From assembly GCA_034189325.1 (NCBI GenBank), contig JAXHUM010000054.1, positions 153,982 through 217,981 on the forward strand: DNA of 64,000 nucleotides, in the 5' to 3' direction. Positions 36,980 through 46,291 of this stretch are shown here, in pieces. Each line of letters starts with the position of its first letter. Within the stretch, counting starts at the first letter, position 1. Below the pieces are notes generated by a model. It did no database searches. It was not told the DNA's origin and was given only the letters and a program-made list of their open reading frames with translations. Made by a program: the position numbers and the translations under genes. The stretch is from JAXHUM01 sp034189325 (GTDB lineage Bacteria > Desulfobacterota > DSM-4660 > Desulfatiglandales > Desulfatiglandaceae).

Positions 36980-37947
36980 TCTTCCCGGATCAGGACCCTC
37001 AGATACAGATCTCCACGACCGCCATTCATCTGCCTGCCCATTCCTACAAGGCGCAACGTGGTACCCTGGCGAACACCGGCAGGAACTTTTATGGAGAACA
37101 GACGCTTCTGGAACGCCCAGGGCATATTAACCAGTTTCTTGGTGCCTGAGGCTGCCTCCTTCGGTGTAATCGTCATAGATCCATAGAGGTGCGGATCGTT
37201 TCCTGTGGCAACGGTGTGGATCGCCTGAAGACGGGGGGTTTTTGTCCTGATGGTCTTGCGACGCACCTGATGCGAGACCCCGAGCTGAGGAACCAGTTGA
37301 AATAACTTAAGAAAAATGATCCCGAATAGGAACCCGCCTATATGAGCCCACCAGGCAATTCCTCCCCCTTCGGCCCCTGAACCGGCTGCGTTTATAAACT
37401 GGAGCACGAGCCAAAGGCCCAGAAAGAAGAAGGCTGACAACTCAACAAAGTAGGGGATAAAAAATATTGGGATGAGCGTCAAGATCTTTGATCGAGGGTA
37501 CAGCAAAATGTAGGCCCCCATGACACCGGCAATGGCCCCGCTCGCCCCGATTGTCGGGATGGTAGACTGCCAGTTGATGATGAGATGGAAAAGTCCGGAA
37601 GCGACGCCGCAAAGGATATAGAAGAGGAGGTACCTGAGGGAGCCGAGGCTGTCCTCCACATTGTCTCCGAATATGTAGAGAGACCACATGTTACCGAGGA
37701 GGTGCCAAAAGCCTCCATGGAGGAACATAAAAGAGAAAAAGGAAATAACCTGTTGCGAAAAGGTAAAATAATCAGCAATGTGAGGGACTGAGTATCGGGC
37801 GGGGACCAGTCCGTATAAGAGGATGAACCGGTTGAATGCCTCTCCCTGGGCCAGGCTTACAAAATACAGAAACACATTGATGCCGATGATGAGGCTGTTA
37901 ACCACAGGATAATTTTTAGATTCAATTGTGTCCCGAATAGGTATCAT
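36976..37947 (-). CDS. Rhomboid intramembrane serine protease fused to a DnaJ C-terminal-like domain
   Basis: Residues 1-210 are a rhomboid protease: six or more membrane spans, the SFFSFMFLHGGFWHLLGNMW segment, catalytic serine in GASGAIAGVMGAY, and catalytic histidine in WWAHIGGFLFG. After a basic linker, residues 250-323 look like the C-terminal substrate-binding domain of DnaJ/Hsp40 (GSMTITPKEAASGTKKLV, then IKVPAGVRQGTTLRLVGMG and GDLYLRVLI). The domain should sit on the cytoplasmic side, possibly bringing unfolded client proteins to the protease. The J domain itself is absent. Confidence 0.88.
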   Translation of the reverse strand: MIPIRDTIESKNYPVVNSLIIGINVFLYFVSLAQGEAFNRFILLYGLVPARYSVPHIADYFTFSQQVISFFSFMFLHGGFWHLLGNMWSLYIFGDNVEDSLGSLRYLLFYILCGVASGLFHLIINWQSTIPTIGASGAIAGVMGAYILLYPRSKILTLIPIFFIPYFVELSAFFFLGLWLVLQFINAAGSGAEGGGIAWWAHIGGFLFGIIFLKLFQLVPQLGVSHQVRRKTIRTKTPRLQAIHTVATGNDPHLYGSMTITPKEAASGTKKLVNMPWAFQKRLFSIKVPAGVRQGTTLRLVGMGRQMNGGRGDLYLRVLIRED

Positions 37948-37968
37948 AGGTGATTACTGTGTAGGCTC

Positions 37969-38874
37969 TCAGTTGCTCGCCATCTTCTTTGCAAAGTATT
38001 TCACCATCTGACCGGTGATTAAGGAGAGGAGTTCGGGAGAAAAGAAATTCTTTGGGGCCTCTTTGGAGAACAAAGTGGTGATTTCATCAGCCGTCTTTTT
38101 GACATCTTTTGTCCGCCTGTAGGTTTCCTCCAGAATCAGGCGGGTTTTTCGGGCTGTTTCAATCGATTTCGGAAGAAAAAAATGGGCGTCCTCTTCTGTG
38201 GACGCGCCGTAATGTTCACTCAACACCAGGTCCACCTCATATTGGGCCAATCTTTCAAGGTTCTGCTGGTACAGATCGTAATTCGAATTGCCGGAGGCGA
38301 GGAAATAGCCTTGATGACGAATGCCTGCGGCATCGGAGGGAAAGAGGGCCTTTTCAAATGGCATATATAGGGCCATGGAGCAGGAGGAATGACCAGGTAC
38401 CTCCATGACCTCCAAGGACAGATCCCCGACGGAAAGGACATCTCCGTCTCTCGCCACCTCTTCCACGTCGATTTGTGTATATTCGAATCCGATTTCCCTC
38501 ATCCGGTCCGTAAGTCCCATCTTTTCCACCTCCCTATGGTTGAGGGTGGCGATGGACTGAGAGACCTTGGCGTCGCCCAGAAGTTCCTTGGCGCGGCTGG
38601 AAGCCGTGACAGCGGCCCATGGCCAACGTTTCTTCAAATAGGGGATTGTGCCGCAATGATCAAAGTGGGAGTGAAGGATGATAAGCCGCTTTATTTTCCT
38701 CTCCTCCATACCGAATGATTCGATCTGTTGGAGGAGATCTGGAACAATGTAGGTATTGCCGCCTCCGATCAGGACACTCTCATTACCTCCATCCACCACA
38801 TAGATGCATGATTCAAGGCGGCCCAGCAGGGTGATTCGCTCAGAGACCTTTCCCGGTGCGGATATGATCATCAT
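37969..38874 (-). CDS. MBL-fold metallo-hydrolase
   Basis: An MBL-fold protein with metal motif LHSHFDHCGT, VPGHSSCSMALY, and SEHYGAS near the end, followed by a helical C-terminal part. The ATG at 38874 is chosen because GGAGGA lies directly before it; an open frame continues upstream to 38964 but without a ribosome binding site and without family resemblance. Substrate unknown. It is divergent from the MFS gene. Confidence 0.83.
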   Translation of the reverse strand: MMIISAPGKVSERITLLGRLESCIYVVDGGNESVLIGGGNTYIVPDLLQQIESFGMEERKIKRLIILHSHFDHCGTIPYLKKRWPWAAVTASSRAKELLGDAKVSQSIATLNHREVEKMGLTDRMREIGFEYTQIDVEEVARDGDVLSVGDLSLEVMEVPGHSSCSMALYMPFEKALFPSDAAGIRHQGYFLASGNSNYDLYQQNLERLAQYEVDLVLSEHYGASTEEDAHFFLPKSIETARKTRLILEETYRRTKDVKKTADEITTLFSKEAPKNFFSPELLSLITGQMVKYFAKKMASN

Positions 38875-39003
38875 TCTCCTCCTTTCCATGAAACCTGTTA
38901 TGTAAACAGGGGGGCCTTCCATGACTGGAAGTCCGAAAGTCTGACAGTCGGGCACGAATTTCATTGAAAACCGGAACGAATATCAATCATACTAGCAGCT
39001 CGA

Positions 39004-40278
39004 ATGCGCCGAAGTCAAACTCGGATCTCTCTTCTTCACAATATGGGTTCTCTTATTCTAGTGGCCATGGAACACCAACATATGGCGGGACAAATGGATA
39101 CTCCGGATTCAGAAGATACAGAGGATCAGCCTCTGCTTCTTCAACTGGGCCCCCTTCTCTTTCTGGCGGCCATTTTTTTTCTGGGTTTTCTATCCAGGAT
39201 TATCCTGGGGCCTTTGATGCCCACGATAAAACAGGATCTTGCGTTGAGTCATGGCATGGCAGGGACCCTCTTTCTTTTTATTTCAGCGGGATATTGCGTG
39301 TCCCTTCTCGGCTCCGGGTTTATCTCCTCTCGTCTCACCCACAGGAAAATGATAATCCTGTCCGCTACGGCCGTTGCAGCGGCCCTTTTCGGAACTTCTC
39401 TGAGTGTTGGCTTGTGGGGCGTTCGCCTGGGACTGTTTACCCTTGGGTTGGCCGCCGGTCTGTATCTTCCCTCCGGTATGGCGACCTTGACTTCGATTGT
39501 CGATTCCAGGCATTGGGGCAAGGCAATAGCAATTCATGAACTGGCTCCCAATCTGAGCTTTATGGCCGCACCCCTTGTATCGGAGGCCCTGCTTCCCTGG
39601 TTTTCATGGAGAGGCATCCTGGCGTTTCTGGGCCTAACCTCTTTATTGGCGGCCTTTGCCTTTAAGCGTCTCGGGAGAGGGGGAGATTTCCCTGGGGAGG
39701 CCCCGACCTTCAGCGTGCTTAAGTCCCTGTTTTGCGATTCCTCCTTCCTGATTATGCTCCTCTTATTCAGCCTGGCCATTGGAGCCTCTCTTGGCGTGTA
39801 TGCGATGCTGCCCCTCTATTTGACAACGGAACAGGCTATGGACAGGGGCCTGGCAAATACCCTGATCGGTCTGTCACGGTTCTCCGGGCTGATCATGGCC
39901 TTTGTTGCTGGATGGACAAGCGATTGCCTTGGCCCACGACTGACCATATGGATCGTCATTTTGCTGACAGGCGTGACGACCTTTCTACTGGGGATCCTTT
40001 CAGGCCCATGGCTTGTGATTATGGTGTTTTTGCAGCCCACCCTGGCAGTCTGTTTCTTCCCGGCCGGTTTTGCCGCCATCTCAGCGCTCGGTCCTGAAAG
40101 CACTCGGAACGTGGCTGTGTCCTTCACCGTCCCTGTCGCCTTTCTTATCGGAGGCGGGGCCATCCCTGCCGGCATAGGCATCATGGCCGATGCCGGGGCC
40201 TTTTCTTTGGGAATCGTTCTTGTGGGAATGGCTACCGTGGTTGGGTTTCTCCTGTCCCTATTCCTGAAACCCACCTGA
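39004..40278 (+). CDS. MFS transporter
   Basis: A major facilitator with about 12 membrane spans. The first span begins near residue 47 (LGPLLFLAAIFFLGFLSR), and the loop between spans 2 and 3 carries the MFS signature GSGFISSRLTHRK. The substrate is unknown. The reading frame is open from 39004, but the first 30-45 residues are hydrophilic and unlike the family. In-frame ATGs at 39067 and 39094 are possible starts; none has a strong ribosome binding site. Confidence 0.88.
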   Translation: MRRSQTRISLLHNMGSLILVAMEHQHMAGQMDTPDSEDTEDQPLLLQLGPLLFLAAIFFLGFLSRIILGPLMPTIKQDLALSHGMAGTLFLFISAGYCVSLLGSGFISSRLTHRKMIILSATAVAAALFGTSLSVGLWGVRLGLFTLGLAAGLYLPSGMATLTSIVDSRHWGKAIAIHELAPNLSFMAAPLVSEALLPWFSWRGILAFLGLTSLLAAFAFKRLGRGGDFPGEAPTFSVLKSLFCDSSFLIMLLLFSLAIGASLGVYAMLPLYLTTEQAMDRGLANTLIGLSRFSGLIMAFVAGWTSDCLGPRLTIWIVILLTGVTTFLLGILSGPWLVIMVFLQPTLAVCFFPAGFAAISALGPESTRNVAVSFTVPVAFLIGGGAIPAGIGIMADAGAFSLGIVLVGMATVVGFLLSLFLKPT

Positions 40279-40423
40279 GTTGTCAAAATGATGGGAGTGG
40301 CTTGGTAGCATATCAGTAAAACTCTGGTCTGTCTGGATGGCACCTCCCCCGTTCCGAATTCTGTGAGGCCTTAACTCCTTCGGCAGTGGTCTCGGGAAGC
40401 AAAACAGGGGCAATAATCGATTA

Positions 40424-41095
40424 TCAATGGCGAGAGAGGGTTCCCCATTCCAGAAGGGGGCAGGAGTCGCAGAGCGGTTTCTTGTGGCATGTCTCCTTTC
40501 CAGTTCGTACGATCAGTGCGTGGAATTCGTTGAAGAGAACCGGATCGTCCGGGAGGTGTTCCATAAACAAAGACTGTAAGGCTTCATAGGATGCGTCTTC
40601 TTCAATCATGTTGTGACGGCTCAGTATCCTGTGAGTGTAAGCGTCAACGACAAAAATGGGATGCCCCGCCGCATACAGGAGAATGGTGTCTGCTGTTTCA
40701 GGCCCTATGCCGTTGACGGAAAGAAGCCCCTTCCGGAGGAGGTCCGGTTCTTCAGCAAGGCATTCGGAAAGATTCCCGTGATATCTCTCCATTATGAAAT
40801 GTATCAGGTTTCTCAATCGCCGGGCCTTGACATTGAAGTAGCCGGCTGGGCGAATTGCTTGAGCAAGCTCCTCCTGTTTGAGGGAATAAAGGCGCTCTAA
40901 AGAGATCTCTTCACTCTCTTTCAAGTTTTTGATCGCCTTTTCCACGTTTGCCCAATTCGTGTTTTGGGTAAGCATGGCCCCAATGAGGATTTCCAGCCTG
41001 GTTTCACCGGGCCACCACCCTTGATGTCCAAAATGATCCAAAAGGAGATGAAACATCGCCATCATTTTCCGACCGGTGGATGTAGAAGAGATCAT
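40424..41095 (-). CDS. Endonuclease-III-like DNA glycosylase (HhH-GPD), incomplete iron-sulfur motif
   Basis: A 223-residue HhH-GPD protein: AMLTQNTNWANVEKAI, IRPAGYFNVKARRL, the helix-hairpin-helix VNGIGPETAD, and the catalytic-Asp region FVVDAYTHRIL. These features resemble the MagIII-like branch of the endonuclease III family, which removes alkylated bases. The C-terminal cluster loop has C-x5-C-x2-C (CHKKPLCDSC) and lacks the fourth cysteine of the usual [4Fe-4S] loop; a glycine stands near the expected place. GGAGGAA lies 7 bases before the ATG. Confidence 0.88.
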   Translation of the reverse strand: MISSTSTGRKMMAMFHLLLDHFGHQGWWPGETRLEILIGAMLTQNTNWANVEKAIKNLKESEEISLERLYSLKQEELAQAIRPAGYFNVKARRLRNLIHFIMERYHGNLSECLAEEPDLLRKGLLSVNGIGPETADTILLYAAGHPIFVVDAYTHRILSRHNMIEEDASYEALQSLFMEHLPDDPVLFNEFHALIVRTGKETCHKKPLCDSCPLLEWGTLSRH

Positions 41096-41160
41096 GCAGC
41101 GCTTCCTCCAGGATGGATAGGATCAACCATTCAGCCTTGCCTGCCGGGGTCTGTATTGCC

Positions 41161-41189
41161 TTGACAGGTGCGCTAAGATACCTTAGATT
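41161..41189 (+). promoter_or_regulatory. Probable sigma-70-type promoter of the EF-G gene
   Basis: TTGACA (41161-41166), a 17-base spacer, then TAGATT (41184-41189). Transcription would begin near 41196, about 55 bases before the ATG at 41251. It lies inside the longer open frame that begins at 41113 and so argues for the downstream start. Confidence 0.5.
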
Positions 41190-41250
41190 TACCGTTCATG
41201 TCAACGAAGTGCGTCCCTCAACGAATTGGGAAGAAGCGGATTCATATTGT

Positions 41251-43281
41251 ATGGCGGCAGCATCAAAACTAACAAAAACACGCAATATTGGGATAATCGC
41301 TCATATCGACGCAGGCAAAACCACTGTGACGGAACGGGTCCTCTTTTATTCAGGGAGGGTCCACAAGATGGGGGAAGTCCATGATGGCGAAGCCACCATG
41401 GACTGGATGTTGGAAGAGAAGGAAAGGGGAATTACCATCACCAGCGCCGTCACCTCCTGTGAGTGGCTGGGACATTTTATCAATATTATAGATACTCCTG
41501 GTCATGTCGATTTTACTATAGAAGTGGAGCGTTCCCTTCGTGTTCTCGATGGCGCCATCGGCGTATTTTGCGCTGTCGGCGGTGTAGAGCCCCAATCTGA
41601 AACCGTGTGGCATCAGGCGGACAAGTACAAGGTTCCCAAAATCGCCTTTATCAATAAACTGGATCGCATAGGAGCGGATTTCTTTAGGGTGGTCGGGATG
41701 ATTAAGGATCGGCTTGGGGCAACGCCCCTTGTGCTTCAGCTGCCGTGGGGTACGGAGGACAAGCTCAAAGGCGTCATTGATCTGGTAGAGATGAAAGCGA
41801 TATTGTGGGAGGAGGACACCCTCGGTGCGGAGTTCCGAGAGCTCCCGATACCGGAAGAGCTTGAAGAGGAGGCCTTTCGTTACAGAGAGCAGATGTATGA
41901 GACAGTCGCCGACACGAATGATCTGATCATGGAGAAGTACCTTGCCGAAGAAAAGATTGATGTGCGAGAACTTAAGCAGGCTGTAAGAGAGGCGACCATA
42001 AATCTGAGAATTGTGCCTGTTCTTTGTGGCGCCGCCTTGAGGAACAAAGGGGTTCAGCCCCTTTTAGATGGGATCGTTGATTACCTCCCCTCTCCCCTGG
42101 ATATTCCACCGATTACAGGGGAGGACCCCCTTTCGGGTAAAGAGGATACTAGGCCTGCGCAAAGGAAGGGTCCATTTTCGGCCCTGGCCTTTAAAGTGAG
42201 CATGGACCAAGGCAGGAAGATGACCTATCTTCGTATTTATTCGGGAACAGTCAAAACGGGGGATGTGGTTTATAATCCAGGGAAAAACAAGGACGAGAAA
42301 CTGGCCCGACTCTTGAAGATGCACTCCAATAAGAGAGAGAGGATAAATGAGGCATCTGCAGGAGATATTGTCGCGGCCATGGGACTGAAAACAACGGCCA
42401 CGGGGGACACGATCTGCTCAAAATCCGAGCCGATTCTCCTTGAACCGATTCAGTTCAACGCCCCGGTCATAAGTGTGGCTATTGAGCCGAAGAAAGTACA
42501 GGATAACGATAGACTCGTAGGGGTTCTCAAAAAGTTGTCTGAGGAAGACCCCACTTTCAAGCACCGAATCGATGACGAAACAGGACAGACCATTATTTCC
42601 GGCATGGGAGAGCTCCACTTAGAGGTTATTGTGGGCAGGATGAAGCGTGAATACCAGATCGAAACAAACCAGGGAAAACCTCAGGTCGTTCATCGGGAGA
42701 CCATAACGAGCGCCGTCAAGCACGAAGAGGTCTTCGAACGTGAAATCGGGGGGCAGGTGCATTTTGCTGGTGTCACAATAGAGATTTCACCCCTTTCCAG
42801 AGGCAAGGGAAATCGGTTCTCCTCTACCTATGAATCCCCGGACCTGACACAAGATTTTCTTCAATCGATCAAAGAAGGGATCTCAGAGGCCGAAGCGAGC
42901 GGCGTTGTGATGGGATACCCGGTAATAGATGTGCAGACCACCCTGGTTGGGGTTCAAATAAGAGAGACGTCCGACATTATGGCCTTTAGAGTCGCCGCGA
43001 CCATGGCGTTCAGAAAGGCCTGTCAGGAGGCGGGTCCCCAGCTTCTCGAACCGATTATGAGGTCGGAAATCGTGGTCCCGGAAGAATTCACCGGCGAGGT
43101 GATAAGCGATGTGAACATCCGGCAGGGGAAGATCGAACAGATTACAAACAAGGGAGCTTTCCAGGTTTTAACAGCCGTGGTCCCCCTATCCCGGATGTTT
43201 GGTTATTCCACCTCTCTTCGATCGGCGTCGCAGGGACGGGGCACGTTTACCATGCATTTCAGTCACTATGACAGCGTTTAA
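41251..43281 (+). CDS. fusA: Elongation factor G, stand-alone paralogue (EF-G2 type)
   Basis: A 676-residue EF-G: G1 motif IIAHIDAGKTTV, switch region ERGITITSA, DTPGHVDFT, NKLDR, then domains II-V (late GMGELHLEVIVGRMKREY and the domain IV/V end). EF-G moves tRNA and mRNA on the ribosome and assists ribosome recycling. It is not in a str operon (no rpsL, rpsG or tuf nearby), which points to a second EF-G. The ATG at 41251 is preferred because family members begin at that point (SKLTKTRNIGIIAHID) and a promoter lies just upstream; the frame is open back to 41113. Confidence 0.93.
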   Translation: MAAASKLTKTRNIGIIAHIDAGKTTVTERVLFYSGRVHKMGEVHDGEATMDWMLEEKERGITITSAVTSCEWLGHFINIIDTPGHVDFTIEVERSLRVLDGAIGVFCAVGGVEPQSETVWHQADKYKVPKIAFINKLDRIGADFFRVVGMIKDRLGATPLVLQLPWGTEDKLKGVIDLVEMKAILWEEDTLGAEFRELPIPEELEEEAFRYREQMYETVADTNDLIMEKYLAEEKIDVRELKQAVREATINLRIVPVLCGAALRNKGVQPLLDGIVDYLPSPLDIPPITGEDPLSGKEDTRPAQRKGPFSALAFKVSMDQGRKMTYLRIYSGTVKTGDVVYNPGKNKDEKLARLLKMHSNKRERINEASAGDIVAAMGLKTTATGDTICSKSEPILLEPIQFNAPVISVAIEPKKVQDNDRLVGVLKKLSEEDPTFKHRIDDETGQTIISGMGELHLEVIVGRMKREYQIETNQGKPQVVHRETITSAVKHEEVFEREIGGQVHFAGVTIEISPLSRGKGNRFSSTYESPDLTQDFLQSIKEGISEAEASGVVMGYPVIDVQTTLVGVQIRETSDIMAFRVAATMAFRKACQEAGPQLLEPIMRSEIVVPEEFTGEVISDVNIRQGKIEQITNKGAFQVLTAVVPLSRMFGYSTSLRSASQGRGTFTMHFSHYDSV

Positions 43282-43330
43282 ATCCGCTTCTTGAGAAATG
43301 ATTTTATGACCAACAGGCCGAAGTGATACG

Positions 43331-43630
43331 ATGAATACGGAAATTAAAAGAGACCAGTGGGTTTGGGTCGTCGTCCAGGACCCCGGCGAACAGGAACAGT
43401 TTGTGGGCCAGTATGATGAGGGGATGGACGAATCCTTCATCCCCATTTTCCTCGAAAAAGAAGAGGCCCAGTTCGGACTCAATGTGCTGTCCCGTGAAAA
43501 GGGTCACAAGTACGAGGTCCAGGCTATCCTGTATGAAGACCTCGCCGGCATCGCGTCCGACAAAGGCTTTCGGATCTTCGTCCTCAACGGTGAAGGCGAG
43601 ATCCTGGACAAGATCGAATCCTTCAAATAA
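43331..43630 (+). CDS. Hypothetical protein, 99 aa
   Basis: A small acidic protein (RDQWVWVVVQDPGEQEQFVG, then FIPIFLEKEEAQFGLNVL and FRIFVLNGEGEILDKIESF), probably cytoplasmic. I do not recognise a named family. It lies 49 bp after the EF-G gene on the same strand and may be co-transcribed. Its stop is directly adjacent to the stop of the convergent flavoprotein gene, with no base between. Confidence 0.75.
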   Translation: MNTEIKRDQWVWVVVQDPGEQEQFVGQYDEGMDESFIPIFLEKEEAQFGLNVLSREKGHKYEVQAILYEDLAGIASDKGFRIFVLNGEGEILDKIESFK

Positions 43631-45286
43631 TCACTCCACCTCAGTCCATCTTCGGTTTTCCACCGCCTCAGTGGTATAGTCGGGTAAGAGGATGGGGGCT
43701 GTTGCGGGGTTTTCAATGCCTTCCTCTTCCAGGGCCTTGTTGAATTTTTCAACATGCTCGATGGTTAACCCCTTGAGGTTGACGCCACACTTCACATACT
43801 CTGCAGCGCTTATACCGGCGCGTCGACCGAATGTAATGACATCCTGAAGGCTATTTCCCATCAACCGGTTTTCTCCGTGAATACCTCCCACTACCTCGCC
43901 TGCCCCGAACAGGCCAGGAATCGTGGTCTCTGTTTTGGCGTTGATGGCTATCCCTCCATTCTGATAGTGGAGTGTAGGGTAAACAAGCATGGGGCTCTTG
44001 CTGATATCGATCCCATGGCGCTCAAACTGGGTGAATTTGGCAGGCAACTCCTTTCGTACCGTGCCCTCTCCATGGAGTTGATCGATCATTGGGGAATCCA
44101 GCCAGAATCCGAATCTCCCGGTAGGGGTCATCACGCCCTTACCCTTGTCTATGGCCTCTTTTATCAATTCTGCCGATTCCACATCCCTCGGCTCCAAGGG
44201 AAAGCAGAATTGCTCGCCGTCAACATTCAGGACATGCGCGCCCAGACCTCGAACCTTCTCCGTTATAAGGAGACCCACGAGTTGTTCCGGGTAGGCCGCC
44301 CCTGTCGGATGGTACTGGGTGGAATACAAGAATCTGTTTTCAATCCCGGCACGATAGGCCATGATCACCCCGTCCATGGTTGCACCGTAGTGATTGGTGG
44401 TCGCAAAACCCTTGATATGGAGACGGCCAAAACCGCCCGTGGCAATAATGACCGCCTTGGCCCTAGCCACGAAAAACTCCCGGGTTTCCATATTGTATAA
44501 GATAGCCCCGGCGCAGGTTCCGTCTTCGTCCAGGAGCAGCTCCACGGCAGGACAAAATTCCAGGATGGTGATGAGATCGGCCCTGTTGCGGGTCTCATCT
44601 CTGATGACCCTCATAATTTCCGCGCCGGTCATGTCACCGGACGAATGCATGCGTTTCCTTGAGGAACCTCCGAAGTGTCGCACGTCGAGCCGGCCGTCCG
44701 GAAGCTTGTTGAACATCATGCCCAGATTTTCCAGCCAGGCTATGGAAAGCGGGGCATCGTGGGCAAGTGCCGCTACAAGGTCAGACTGGTTGGTGAAATG
44801 ACCGCCGCCAATAGTGTCGATATAATGATAGAAGGGTGAATCACATTCCTGTGTGGCTGCCTGTATCCCGCCTTCGGCCATGATGGTGTTGGCATCGCCA
44901 TGACGGAGTTTGGTTGCCATGATAACCTTAAGACCTTCCTGGGAAGCCAGGAGCGCGGCTGAGGTGCCGGCACCGCCGCCACCTATGATCAGTATATCAG
45001 CGTCATAATCCACATTGGATAGATCTACCATATTGGGTCGCAAAATCGACCTGGACTCCAGGAGACGGGCGACCTCTTCAGGAAATATCTGACCCTTGTT
45101 CGGACCGACCCGCAACTCTCGCCTCCCCTCCTTCTGATAATCGGGGTGGTACTTGTTGAGGACTTCGTCTCGTTCCTCGAGGGAAAGGGCTGGAAAATTC
45201 TCCCCTTTTCGGGCCAGCTCCAAACGGGCCGGCCTCGTGGACTCCACTCGCTTTATCAGTTCCTGCATTTCTTGCGTATAACTCAT
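43631..45286 (-). CDS. Fumarate reductase/succinate dehydrogenase-type flavoprotein (TfrA/MfrA-like)
   Basis: FAD-binding Rossmann motif DILIIGGGGAGTSAA near residue 98 follows an unusual N-terminal extension of about 90 residues. Other marks are GDANTIMAEGGIQAAT, HSSGDMTGAEIM, TQYHPTGAAYPEQL, and the substrate-binding arginine region HGENRLMGNSLQDV. The histidine that attaches FAD covalently in classical enzymes (SHTVAAQGG) is replaced (NTIMAEGG), so FAD is probably held noncovalently. It is the last gene of an hdrC-hdrB-frdB-frdA-like operon and probably interconverts fumarate and succinate or a related pair. AAGGAGA precedes the ATG. Confidence 0.85.
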   Translation of the reverse strand: MSYTQEMQELIKRVESTRPARLELARKGENFPALSLEERDEVLNKYHPDYQKEGRRELRVGPNKGQIFPEEVARLLESRSILRPNMVDLSNVDYDADILIIGGGGAGTSAALLASQEGLKVIMATKLRHGDANTIMAEGGIQAATQECDSPFYHYIDTIGGGHFTNQSDLVAALAHDAPLSIAWLENLGMMFNKLPDGRLDVRHFGGSSRKRMHSSGDMTGAEIMRVIRDETRNRADLITILEFCPAVELLLDEDGTCAGAILYNMETREFFVARAKAVIIATGGFGRLHIKGFATTNHYGATMDGVIMAYRAGIENRFLYSTQYHPTGAAYPEQLVGLLITEKVRGLGAHVLNVDGEQFCFPLEPRDVESAELIKEAIDKGKGVMTPTGRFGFWLDSPMIDQLHGEGTVRKELPAKFTQFERHGIDISKSPMLVYPTLHYQNGGIAINAKTETTIPGLFGAGEVVGGIHGENRLMGNSLQDVITFGRRAGISAAEYVKCGVNLKGLTIEHVEKFNKALEEEGIENPATAPILLPDYTTEAVENRRWTEVE

Positions 45287-45338
45287 TAGGTTCTCCTTAT
45301 CATTTCATTGTAGAAAGCCTGGTCTTCAAGAGGTAGGA

Positions 45339-46142
45339 CTACAAAAACTGCCTGTCTTTCGGCATCCACGTGCCAGGAGGAGCCAGGTCAGGCTCCCTTT
45401 CCCTCTCCTTGTAAAGTGTCTCCAGCTCCTTTTTGTCCATTTTTGTCAGTTTTTCGAGCATTTCGTCATACTTGCCGCTCTCGATCTCCTGAACTCTTCG
45501 CACGAGATGCTCAGCACGAGGCAGTAGATACTTGCCATGGATACGACGGGCCAACTGCGCGATATGATACTGTGGTAATTCACCCATACAACGGCTGGCG
45601 CAGAGGCCGCACTGGATACAGTCGGAAGAGATTTCGGCGGCCCTTGAAATATCTCCTTGCTTAAGGGCGGCCACATAATCCATCACCTCAATACCCATGG
45701 GACAGGCCTTGGTGCAGTTATTACAAGCGACGCAACGAAAAAGTTCCGGGTAGAGGGCATTGATGGCATCAGGCGTGGGGTCTATGGTTTCAATGTCGTA
45801 GCCGGCCCGATTGGCAGGATAAAATGGTATCTGCGTCAAATACATGTCCGGCTCGACAACGGTCTGGCAGGCAAGGCCGAAGTGGAGCTTGAAGTCCCCA
45901 GCTTTCCGGTAGACAGTGGGACAGGCCCCACAGATCCCGCCGCGACACCCGGCTCCGCGGATAAATCTGAAACCGGCATATTCCATGGCCTTCATGATGG
46001 TTAGCGTCTCAGGTACCTCATATTTTTTTCCCATGATAAAAATAGGAATGGTACGAGCCCCCTCGGGCAATATTGCTCGGTCACCTGTGGCCACCTGTTG
46101 GGCGGGTTTTGTGGCGCCTTGGACTGATTGTGCATCGGACAT
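45339..46142 (-). CDS. Fumarate reductase/succinate dehydrogenase-type iron-sulfur subunit
   Basis: A 267-residue protein with a plant-type ferredoxin domain (CRGGICGACP plus a later Cys in GLACQ, for 2Fe-2S) and an alpha-helical ferredoxin domain with two Cys groups (CVACNNCTKACP and CIQCGLCASRCMG). The chain would carry electrons between the flavoprotein and the HdrBC-like proteins. The ATG at 46142 is chosen because AAGGAG lies 7 bases before it; the frame continues only 6 codons upstream, through the ribosome binding site itself. No membrane anchor subunit (SdhC/FrdC) is encoded next to it. Confidence 0.88.
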   Translation of the reverse strand: MSDAQSVQGATKPAQQVATGDRAILPEGARTIPIFIMGKKYEVPETLTIMKAMEYAGFRFIRGAGCRGGICGACPTVYRKAGDFKLHFGLACQTVVEPDMYLTQIPFYPANRAGYDIETIDPTPDAINALYPELFRCVACNNCTKACPMGIEVMDYVAALKQGDISRAAEISSDCIQCGLCASRCMGELPQYHIAQLARRIHGKYLLPRAEHLVRRVQEIESGKYDEMLEKLTKMDKKELETLYKEREREPDLAPPGTWMPKDRQFL

Positions 46143-46291
46143 ATTTATTCTCCTTATCAAAAAGCGATCTTTATTGGTCTGAAGTTATTTCATGGTGTAA
46201 AGACCCTGAGGTCTGCCCAGCCATTCTACTCGTGTAAAGCTTTTTCATTCTAGAGGGACCTGCCGGAGCACTGAAACCTGGAATGCGGGCC

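Noticed and set aside
38964..39539. 191-codon plus-strand frame overlapping the MFS gene start
   Set aside because: Low-complexity Ser/Gly-rich translation of another frame; the MFS frame has clear membrane spans.
41113..41250. 46-codon N-terminal extension of EF-G
   Set aside because: Not found in the family; a promoter-like element lies inside it, and EF-G sequences start right at the ATG at 41251.
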